Assembly: GCF_014132155.1 (NCBI RefSeq) | Contig: NZ_BLJQ01000002.1 | Location: 1 to 64,000, forward strand | DNA length: 64,000 bases | Origin: Gluconobacter sp. Gdi | GTDB taxonomy: Bacteria > Pseudomonadota > Alphaproteobacteria > Acetobacterales > Acetobacteraceae | Direction of reading: 5' to 3' | Part shown: positions 56,312 to 64,000 of the stretch, piece after piece | Position numbering within the stretch: the first letter of the stretch is position 1 | Layout: each line of letters begins with the position of its first letter | Notes under the pieces: generated by a model | The model's input: only the letters and a program-made list of their open reading frames with translations | The model's database searches: none | Told to the model about the DNA's origin: nothing | Made by a program: the position numbers and the translations under genes

Positions 56312-57445
56312 TTAACGCTTGAAACCGGGCGCCACGAACGGCATCGCCCGAACATGAACCGGAACGAATTTTCCACGCAGTTCGGCAAACAGTGCCGTGT
56401 CATTCCCTGCGTAATCTGTTGCGACATATCCCATCGCCACCGGCGCCTGGACCGTCGGGCCAAACGCCCCTGACGTCACCAGACCGATCTCTTTCTGGCC
56501 TTCCGCATCCGCAAAAAGCTTCGCCCCCGCACGAACAGGCGCACGCCCCTCCGCCATCAGGCCAACACGCTTGCGGCTGACACTTTCACGAGCCTGACGC
56601 AGAACGATCTCCGCCCCCGGATAGCCTCCTTCACGAGAGCCCCCTTCGCGCCGGGCTTTCTGAATAGCCCAGGCCAGAGACGCTTCAATCGGCGTGGTCG
56701 TCGTATCGATATCATTGCCATACAGGCAAAGCCCCGCTTCCAGACGAAGCGAATCCCGGGCTCCAAGCCCAATGGGCAGAACCTGCGGCTGAGCCAGCAA
56801 CGCCCGCGCAACAGTCTCCGCATCCGCGGCTGCACAGCCAATTTCGTAACCATCTTCCCCAGTATAACCCGAGCGCGACAGCGTCACCGGAACACCAGCA
56901 AGCTCCGTCTCGATCACGTCCATAAAGCGCATCTCTGCCGCTGCCGGGCAAAGAGGAGCCAGAGCGTCCTGAGCTTCAGGTCCCTGCAGCGCCATCAGCG
57001 CGCGATCAAACTGCCGCGTCACAATGCAACGGTCAGAAAGAGCCGCTTCAATCAGCGCCGCATCCTGCTCCTTGCAGGACGCATTCACCACGACGAACAG
57101 ATCATCACCCATATTGGCGACCATCAGATCATCCAGAATGCCTGCAGCGTCATTCGTCAGAAATCCGTAACGCTGCCGCCCCTTCGCCAGCCCCGCATAG
57201 TCAGCCGGAATCAGGCTTTCGAGTGCGAGCGCAGCGTCCCGGACATCACCATTTCTGGCAGCAATCCGGATTTGCCCCATATGGGAGACGTCAAAAAGCC
57301 CAGCCTTGCTACGCGTGTGCAGATGCTCGGCCATCAGCCCGGCCGGATACTGAAGCGGCATCTCATAACCCGCGAATGGCACCATTTTAGCGCCAAGTTC
57401 CAGATTGAGAGCATGGAGAGGAGTACGCTGGAGAGAGTCGGTCAT
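56312..57445 (-). CDS. gcvT: Aminomethyltransferase, T-protein
   Basis: This 377-residue folate enzyme has MVPFAGYEMPLQYPAG, FDVSHMGQI with the folate region, SRSGYTGEDGYEI, and RDSLRLEAGLCLYGND. It releases ammonia and forms methylene-THF. It is the first gene behind the tandem glycine riboswitch, about 70 bases from it. The ribosome site is weak, which fits riboswitch control at translation or anti-termination. Confidence 0.96.
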   Translation of the reverse strand: MTDSLQRTPLHALNLELGAKMVPFAGYEMPLQYPAGLMAEHLHTRSKAGLFDVSHMGQIRIAARNGDVRDAALALESLIPADYAGLAKGRQRYGFLTNDAAGILDDLMVANMGDDLFVVVNASCKEQDAALIEAALSDRCIVTRQFDRALMALQGPEAQDALAPLCPAAAEMRFMDVIETELAGVPVTLSRSGYTGEDGYEIGCAAADAETVARALLAQPQVLPIGLGARDSLRLEAGLCLYGNDIDTTTTPIEASLAWAIQKARREGGSREGGYPGAEIVLRQARESVSRKRVGLMAEGRAPVRAGAKLFADAEGQKEIGLVTSGAFGPTVQAPVAMGYVATDYAGNDTALFAELRGKFVPVHVRAMPFVAPGFKR

Positions 57446-57514
57446 AGGGTAGGTCCGGCCCGGTCAGAACGTGAAGGTGCAGACGCGCCCGGAGTTTCCG
57501 GATAACGCCGCCCC

Positions 57515-57674
57515 TTCTGTCCTTTCGCCTGAGATCGCTATCCCGTCGGCGGGTACGTCAGGCGCACCTCTCTCCAGAATTTACCGACCAACTCGGTCCT
57601 TTGGCCTGAGAGTTTCCGGGGCGGTTGCTCCTTCGGCGCCAGCCATGAAGGCCAGTCTCTCCCGTATTGGTCGG
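57515..57674 (-). ncRNA. Tandem glycine riboswitch of gcvT-gcvH-gcvP
   Basis: Two glycine aptamers lie in series on the minus strand. Aptamer 1 (57674-57584) is closed by CCGACCAA/TTGGTCGG, with GGGAGAG, GCGCCGAAGGAGCAA and CTCTCAGGCCAAAGGAC. Aptamer 2 (57579-57515) is closed by TTCTG/CAGAA and has GGAGAGAGG and ATCTCAGGCGAAAGGACAG. A short linker joins them. These match the conserved cores of the family. Glycine binding is expected to raise gcv expression. No classic T-run terminator was seen between aptamer 2 and the gcvT ATG. Confidence 0.95.
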
Positions 57675-57704
57675 ACTCGATCCTGCCAGTTTCCTGATCT
57701 CTTC

Positions 57705-57738
57705 GCAATCGTTACGGTTAGTTCTGCGTTACGATTGC
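57705..57738. promoter_or_regulatory. 34-base dyad in the gcvT / ABM divergent region
   Basis: GCAATCGTTACG (57705-57716) and CGTTACGATTGC (57727-57738) pair at 11 of 12 positions around a 10-base spacer. It lies just upstream of the riboswitch and 35 bases before the ABM gene, a good position for an operator. The binding protein is unknown. Confidence 0.5.
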
Positions 57739-57772
57739 CGCATACCTTTGTAACCAGAACGGGAGAACTTTC

Positions 57773-58075
57773 ATGGCTGGCGAACTGACTGTCATTGCAG
57801 AATTGTCCATCCCCCCAGAAAATCGGGAAAAATTCCTTGAAATGTGCGCTTATGACAGCAAGCATTCAAACGCGGACGAGCCCGACTGCCATAGCTTTGA
57901 CGTGATGACATCCAACGAAGATCCGAATCTCATTGTGCTTGTCGAAACCTATCGCGATCAGGCTGCCTTTGATGTGCACCTCAAAACGCCGCACTTCCAG
58001 AAATTCGCAGAGGCTGTAAAAACCCTTGGCGCCAAGGAAAACAACGTCCGCTTCTTTACAAGGACGGCACCCTGA
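57773..58075 (+). CDS. Putative quinol monooxygenase (ABM domain)
   Basis: This 100-residue ABM protein resembles YgiN-like quinol monooxygenases: MAGELTVIAELSIPPENREK, CHSFDVMTSNEDPNLIVLVE, YRDQAAFDVHLKTPHFQKFA. GGGAGAA precedes the ATG. It is followed at once by a lipoprotein gene. Compared with the other ABM protein (52033), the C-terminal motif H-L-x-T-P-H-F is shared. Confidence 0.85.
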   Translation: MAGELTVIAELSIPPENREKFLEMCAYDSKHSNADEPDCHSFDVMTSNEDPNLIVLVETYRDQAAFDVHLKTPHFQKFAEAVKTLGAKENNVRFFTRTAP

Positions 58076-58076
58076 T

Positions 58077-58346
58077 ATGCGCTTCTCGCTCAAAAACAGC
58101 GTCTATGGCGCCACTCTTCTCCTATTGGCTGCATGCAGCGCGGAGCAACCGCAAAAGCCACATCTCATAGGTCTGGCAAACCCGGCCAGTGTCTCCTGCA
58201 CAAAGCGGGGAGGAACTCTGGAAATTATCAGTCAGCCGGGAGGACAGATTGGGATGTGTCACCTTCCCTCCGGACAGACCTGTGAAGAATGGAGTCTGTA
58301 TCGCGACCATCAGTGCAAGCCCCTACCACATACCTCTACGCCCTAA
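58077..58346 (+). CDS. DUF333 lipoprotein
   Basis: This 89-residue protein has a lipoprotein signal (LLLLAACSAEQ, lipobox LAAC). The DUF333 core follows: NPASVSCTKRGGTLEII, GGQIGMCHLPSGQTCEEWSL with four Cys. Members (for example HslJ-neighbour lipoproteins) lie in the outer membrane with unknown role. The ATG is one base after the ABM stop. Confidence 0.87.
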   Translation: MRFSLKNSVYGATLLLLAACSAEQPQKPHLIGLANPASVSCTKRGGTLEIISQPGGQIGMCHLPSGQTCEEWSLYRDHQCKPLPHTSTP

Positions 58347-58395
58347 GCGGTTCCTCTCGTTTTCCTGATTTCCAAAGAGATCAGGAAAACCGCTT
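58346..58395 (+). terminator. Probable terminator after the DUF333 gene
   Basis: TTTTCCTGA/TCAGGAAAA form the main stem, extended by AGCGG/CCGCT with a bulge. The T-run after it is short, so strength is uncertain. Confidence 0.5.
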
Positions 58396-58423
58396 TACGA
58401 TACGAACAGTCTTTTCAGATTAA

Positions 58424-58443
58424 ATACATAACATGTTATGTAT
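58424..58443. promoter_or_regulatory. Perfect 20-bp palindrome, likely MarR operator
   Basis: ATACATAACATGTTATGTAT is a perfect palindrome 34 bases before the MarR start. The size and symmetry fit a dimeric MarR site. Autorepression is inferred. Confidence 0.75.
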
Positions 58444-58477
58444 GTTATCCACATTATCCACCTGAAGGCAGTTCCTC

Positions 58478-58915
58478 ATGCAAAATCAGGCCCCTTGCCT
58501 CTCCATAGGCTCGCTAACAAGTAAGACCGGGCGCCTTTTCACGCGCCTGATGGAACAGAAACTCAAACCTGCCGGTATGCGCGCAGGCCAAATCCCGGTC
58601 TTCCTGGCACTCGGAAAAGGTGAAGTCCTTACTCAAAAGGTGCTCGCCGAACTCGCAGGGATTGAACAGCCCGGCATGGCAACGCTTCTGGCACGCATGG
58701 AACGGGACGGCCTGATCGAACGCGAACCCGATCCGGACGACAAACGCGTCAGTCAGATCCGACTTTCAGCAGTCGGCCTCACTAAAAGCCAGCAGGTTAT
58801 TCCGATTATGGAAGGGGCCAGCGAAGAAGCCTTCAAAGGCTTCACTCCGCTGGAAAGAGGTATTCTCATTACGCTTCTGGAACGCATGAGCAGCAGCCTC
58901 GAAAGCTGTCTTTAA
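58478..58915 (+). CDS. MarR family transcriptional regulator
   Basis: This 145-residue winged helix protein has the HTH LTQKVLAELAGIEQPGMATL, the wing DPDDKRVSQIRLSAVG and a dimer helix at each end. The ATG has GAAGG 8 bases upstream. The perfect palindrome lies within its promoter region. No drug pump is adjacent, so its wider targets are unknown. It ends near a hairpin shared with the convergent speE. Confidence 0.92.
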   Translation: MQNQAPCLSIGSLTSKTGRLFTRLMEQKLKPAGMRAGQIPVFLALGKGEVLTQKVLAELAGIEQPGMATLLARMERDGLIEREPDPDDKRVSQIRLSAVGLTKSQQVIPIMEGASEEAFKGFTPLERGILITLLERMSSSLESCL

Positions 58916-58945
58916 GATCCCTCGCTCCTAAAAGAGCGAAGGATC
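58916..58945. terminator. Imperfect hairpin between the MarR gene and speE
   Basis: GATCC-TCGCTC and GAGCGA-GGATC pair with one mismatch around CTAAAA. No T-run follows on either strand, so it is a weak or rho-assisted stop. Confidence 0.4.
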
Positions 58946-58950
58946 AGGCC

Positions 58951-59829
58951 TTACTTCTCCGTCTTAGGAAGATGCTCGGCAATATACGGCGGCAGATTAA
59001 AAGAGCCGACGTGAATTTCAGGCGTCCAATAGCGTGTCGTGCCAAGAATCTTGGCTGCGTCTGCACGGCCGCGGATCTGCTCCAGCGTCTGCGTGTTCGG
59101 AGCCTGGCCTTTGGAAGCCATACCCAGCGTCATGAAACCGCCGACATAAGTCGGGACAGCGGCAACATAAGCTGAAACATGCGGGAAGAATTTCGCACGA
59201 CGCAGGCTCGTCTCATACAGTTCATCAGACTGCATGAACGGGACACCACACTGGTTCACGATCAGACCTTCATCCGACAGGATACGTGCGCAGTTGCTGT
59301 AGAATTCGTCCGTAAACAGAACTTCACCCACGCCGATCGGATCCGTGCTGTCCACGATGATGACGTCAAAAGAGCCGTCAGCAGCCTTGGCAACATAGTC
59401 GATACCGTCACCAACAATCACTTCAGCGCGCGGGTCGTTCCAGGCATCGCCCGCAATGTTCGGCAGGTGCTGCTTGGACAGTTCGATCACAGCACCATCG
59501 ATTTCCACCATGACGGCTTTTTCAACGGTCTTGTGCTCAAGAACGCGACGCAGAACGCCACCATCACCCGCACCAATGATCAGAACGCGCTTCGCACACG
59601 GATGGGCCAGCATCGGAACATGCGTCAGCATTTCCTGATAAACGAACTCATCGCGTTCCGTGATCTGGATAACGCCATCCAGAACCAGCACACGGCCATG
59701 GCTGGAGCTTTCAAAGACAACAATGTCCTGGAAATCAGATTTTACGCGCGCGAGCTCGCGCGTTACGAGAAAACGCTGTCCCCAGTCCGGGTACAGGGTC
59801 TCGTTGATCCATGTTTCAGCCATGGTCAT
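58951..59829 (-). CDS. speE: Spermidine synthase SpeE
   Basis: This 292-residue aminopropyltransferase has LDGVIQITERDEFVYQEML, LIIGAGDGGVLRRVLEH (SAM-like site), IVDSTDPIGVGEVLFT and QCGVPFMQ. It makes spermidine from putrescine and decarboxylated SAM. Two ATGs (59829, 59823) fit the AAGGA site. It follows speD by 66 bases, forming a polyamine operon. Confidence 0.96.
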   Translation of the reverse strand: MTMAETWINETLYPDWGQRFLVTRELARVKSDFQDIVVFESSSHGRVLVLDGVIQITERDEFVYQEMLTHVPMLAHPCAKRVLIIGAGDGGVLRRVLEHKTVEKAVMVEIDGAVIELSKQHLPNIAGDAWNDPRAEVIVGDGIDYVAKAADGSFDVIIVDSTDPIGVGEVLFTDEFYSNCARILSDEGLIVNQCGVPFMQSDELYETSLRRAKFFPHVSAYVAAVPTYVGGFMTLGMASKGQAPNTQTLEQIRGRADAAKILGTTRYWTPEIHVGSFNLPPYIAEHLPKTEK

Positions 59830-59895
59830 CGGTTCCTTGTCGGGATTGAATAGCAGAGTAAAGACCAGCCGGCTCGGCTGGCCCCTATCCGAGAG

Positions 59896-60375
59896 TCAGG
59901 CCGCGCTAGCGTTCCTGTCCTGCACGCGTCCACGGCGTACGGCATCGACTTCGATGCGGCCAGCCTGGAACAGGCGCTGCATGACCGGAATCGAAAGATT
60001 CGGATCACAGGCGCCACACATGAACACATCTACCGCAGCGTAATTACGCTCTGGCCATGTGTGGATCGAGATGTGACTTTCCGCCAGAACCAGAACACCA
60101 GACACACCACCATTCGGCGTGAAGTGATGGAAATGGCTGTGCAGAATCGTTGCACCGGCTGCAATAGCACCCTCGCGCAGCGTCTCATCAATCCGTGCTG
60201 GATCATCAAGATTCCGGGCATCCCAGAAATCGATCAGCAGATGATTACCGGCATAGCGTTCGCCATCCCGTTCAATAAAGTAGTCTTTGCGCTCCTCTTC
60301 AACAGAGTGAGCAGCGCTGTTCTGGATATCTCTCGGGAGTTCCGATACCATCCCCAGTTGAGCAAGTGCGTTCAT
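59896..60375 (-). CDS. speD: S-adenosylmethionine decarboxylase proenzyme SpeD
   Basis: This 159-residue proenzyme cuts itself at Glu99-Ser100 (LAESHISIHTWPE) to make the pyruvoyl cofactor. Cys120 and Cys123 (FMCGACDP) are near the active site. It gives decarboxylated SAM for SpeE. The start ATG at 60375 agrees with family length plus a 30-residue N-terminus; the frame upstream covers the leader hairpins. Confidence 0.94.
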   Translation of the reverse strand: MNALAQLGMVSELPRDIQNSAAHSVEEERKDYFIERDGERYAGNHLLIDFWDARNLDDPARIDETLREGAIAAGATILHSHFHHFTPNGGVSGVLVLAESHISIHTWPERNYAAVDVFMCGACDPNLSIPVMQRLFQAGRIEVDAVRRGRVQDRNASAA

Positions 60376-60469
60376 CACGTACCCCCAAACCAGTAGACAG
60401 CCTGTTGGGCGAAATCGCCCCCTTGGGCCAAGAAGCGCGGTAGTTAGAGCCCCCTTCCTGCGGATGCAA
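60376..60469 (-). promoter_or_regulatory. Promoter and structured leader of speD-speE
   Basis: On the minus strand TTGCAT (60469-60464) and TAACTA (60446-60441) are 17 bases apart, a good sigma-70 pattern. The predicted leader of about 60 nt has a GGGCGA/TCGCCC hairpin (60420-60407). Two CCCAA segments (60427-60423, 60409-60405) can each pair with TTGGG (60388-60384) next to the start. Confidence 0.5.
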
Positions 60470-60545
60470 GGGTTTTCTGGCCTGATTCGCGAATATGTCA
60501 CATTCCCTGAAAAAGCAGGGCCGACATTGCCGACCCATCCCCCGT

Positions 60546-60718
60546 AGCCGGTCGCCCTAAACAAGAACTATCTTTTGGGAATCAGGGGTAAAACCGCTCT
60601 CAGAACATCCAAAAAAGCGGCAGGCCTTTGGGATCACCCTTCACTTCAACGTCTTTTTGCCTCAGCAATGGACGCTGACCCTTGGCTAGAAATTCAGCGT
60701 CCTCTACTGCACAGCGCA
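60546..60718. other. Region between the ilvC terminator and the speD leader
   Basis: About 170 bases without a supported gene or RNA. A minus-strand frame crosses it but reads from the ilvC terminator hairpin, so it is not called. Confidence 0.4.
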
Positions 60719-60768
60719 TAAAAAAACACGCACTCCAAGGCTGAAATATCTCAGCCTCGCAATGCGTG
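60719..60768 (-). terminator. Terminator of the ilvB-ilvN-ilvC operon
   Basis: CACGCA/TGCGTG (60727-60732 with 60763-60768) surround an inner AGGCTGA/TCAGCCT stem (60738-60744 with 60751-60757). A T-run follows on the minus strand. Confidence 0.85.
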
Positions 60769-60819
60769 CTCTTCATACCCCCTAGCCGATAGCGACTAAG
60801 GGGATCTAATCCGTAAAGA

Positions 60820-62365
<1,546 letters not shown>

Positions 62366-62366
<1 letters not shown>

Positions 62367-64000
62367 CAGACCAGCATCATCCCTTCTTCGGTCAGACCTG
62401 CGGCTGCGGAATCCTGATCCGGGCCAAGCAGCATCTGGTTGTGGGCCGCACCCGATGGAATCATCGGGTAGCAGTTTTCATTTTCCGCCACGCAGATATC
62501 CGCGATGACAGGACCGTCATGCTCCAGCATCCGGCGGATGACATCGTCCAGCTCACCCACGCAGGTCGCACGCATCCCGGTTGCCTGGAACGCTTCTGCC
62601 AGCTTCACAAAATCTGGCAGCGCCTCGCTGTAAGACTGGGAATAGCGTGACCCATGCAGCAGTTCCTGCCACTGGCGCACCATGCCCATATACTGGTTGT
62701 TCAGGATGAAGATCTTCACTGGCAGACGATACTGCGCAATCGTCCCCAGTTCCTGAATGTTCATCAGGGTCGAGGCCTCACCCGCGATATCAATCACCAG
62801 CGCATCCGGATGCGCAACCTGCGCGCCCACAGCAGCTGGCAAACCGTAGCCCATCGTTCCCAGACCACCAGACGTTAGCCAGCGGTTCGGCTTGGCAAAC
62901 TGGAAGTGCTGGGCCGCCCACATCTGATGCTGGCCGACCTCGGTGGACACAAACGTGTCACGCCCCGTTTCCATCGCCATTTCGTACAGGCGACGAACGG
63001 CATGCTGCGGACGGATCACCGCAGACGGCGTCATGTCCTGCGTGAAGCCGAAGCCATCCACGCTGCGCCAGGACGCAATCTGGTTCCACCATGTGCTCAG
63101 ATCAGGTGCCAGCGTATCGTCCCATGCGTCCAGCAGCGCCTGAAGCGTATCGCGAACATCACCTTCCAGACGTACATCCACACGGATGATCTTGTTGATC
63201 TGGCTCGGATCAATATCCGCATGAACCTTGAACGAATTCGGCGAAAACGCGTCCACACGGCCCGTCACGCGATCATCAAAACGCGCACCCAGAGCGATCA
63301 GCAGATCACAGCCATGCGTGGCCATGTTCGCCTCAACAGACCCGTGCATGCCCAGCATACCGAGGAACTGCGGATCAGGAGACGGAAACGCTCCCAGCCC
63401 CATCAGCGTGGACGTCACCGGGAAACCCGTCTTGCGCGCCAGACGACGCAGCAGCTCAGACGCTTCGGGACCGGAGTTGATGATACCACCGCCCGTGTAG
63501 AACAGCGGGCGCTTGGCCGTCTTCATGGCCTCGACCGTGCGGGCAATCGCCTCTGCATCCGGCCCACCCTGATGGCGGAAACGCTTCAGCCGGGACATGG
63601 CAGGCGCCGTCAGCGGAGCCTGACCAACCGTGATGTCCTTGGGCAGATCAACCAGCACAGGCCCCGGACGACCGGAACGCGCCACCTCGAAAGCTTCACG
63701 CACAGTCTGGGCCAGAGCGCCCGGCGTCCGCACCAGATAGTTGTGCTTCGTGGCCGGGCGGGTAATGCCCGTTGTGTCCGCTTCCTGGAACGCATCATTG
63801 CCAATCAGCTTCGTCGGCACCTGACCGGTCAGGCAGACCAGCGGGATCGAATCCATCAGCGCATCGACAAGACCGGTCACGGCATTGGTTGCGCCAGGAC
63901 CGGATGTCACCAGAACAACACCAACCTTGCCCGTCGAACGCGCATAGGCCTCAGCCGCATGAACGGCAGCCTGCTCATGACGGACAAGAATGTGGCGGAT
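62366..64000 (-). CDS. ilvB: Acetolactate synthase large subunit IlvB (5' end outside window)
   Basis: The visible 544 residues run in frame from the right edge to the stop. They include RHEQAAVHAAEAYARSTGKV (ThDP Glu), VTSGPGATN, GARFDDRVTG (FAD region), and the ThDP-Mg motif around VIDIAGEASTLMNIQELGT. About 40-60 N-terminal residues are cut off. It makes acetolactate or acetohydroxybutyrate. The promoter and any attenuator lie beyond the window. Confidence 0.96.

Overview
The window looks like chromosomal DNA of an acetic acid bacterium (Alphaproteobacteria, Acetobacteraceae, most like Gluconobacter). This is inferred from gene content and protein style: the F0 ATP synthase genes (atpI-B-E-F'-F) stand apart from F1; UbiK and a COQ9-family protein lie close together; glycine cleavage genes sit behind a tandem glycine riboswitch; coding is GC-rich with Ala-rich proteins. 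No rRNA operon, phage, insertion sequence or CRISPR array was seen.

Layout. 0.1-3.7 kb: a minus-strand trio (metallo-beta-lactamase fold hydrolase, DUF192 protein, UDP-glucuronate-type epimerase), then a RidA protein and a secreted CHAP protein. 3.7-9.1 kb: minus-strand housekeeping genes rplY-pth-ychF-proA-nadD-rsfS-rlmH. 9.3-16.2 kb: MFS transporter, SDR oxidoreductase, catalase HPII (katE), a signal-peptide amidohydrolase and a PgeF/YfiH-type protein. 16.1-20.6 kb: lgt and hldD on minus; ubiK, a YbjN-domain gene, proC and a COQ9-family gene on plus. 20.7-29.8 kb: the most accessory-looking part. It begins with tRNA-Gln and an HU-like protein. A RgpF-type glycosyltransferase and two very large multidomain glycosyltransferases follow, and between the two large ones lies a cysteine-free, Asn-Thr-rich RTX-like repeat protein. 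This looks like a surface glycan or glyco-adhesin locus.

29.8-39.5 kb: aldehyde dehydrogenase, glutamine-dependent nadE, a DUF1328 protein, then a minus-strand run mlaD-hypothetical-DUF2155-otsB-otsA-dsbB, and a plus-strand protein carrying an orphan copy of the NrdJ C-terminal (TSCPD) region. 39.5-42.0 kb: F0 ATP synthase operon. 42.0-44.5 kb: a GT2 plus GT39 pair resembling ArnC/ArnT lipid glycosylation. 44.5-50 kb: tRNA-Ala, yggT, a small unknown gene, tldD, an aminotransferase and glnA. 50-53 kb: TRIC-like membrane protein, exported class II cyclic-nucleotide phosphodiesterase, a heavy-metal-associated protein, an ABM monooxygenase and a YbaK deacylase. 53-57.7 kb: gcvT-gcvH-gcvP behind a tandem glycine riboswitch. 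57.8-60.4 kb: a second ABM protein, a DUF333 lipoprotein, a MarR regulator with a perfect palindrome upstream, and speD-speE. 60.7-64 kb: ilvB (cut by the window edge)-ilvN-ilvC.

The points most worth a second look are the repeat protein and its flanking glycosyltransferases, the orphan NrdJ-like C-terminal domain, Ala/Lys/Pro-rich extensions on GlnA and RsfS, a possibly switching leader upstream of speD, and several undescribed dyad sites.
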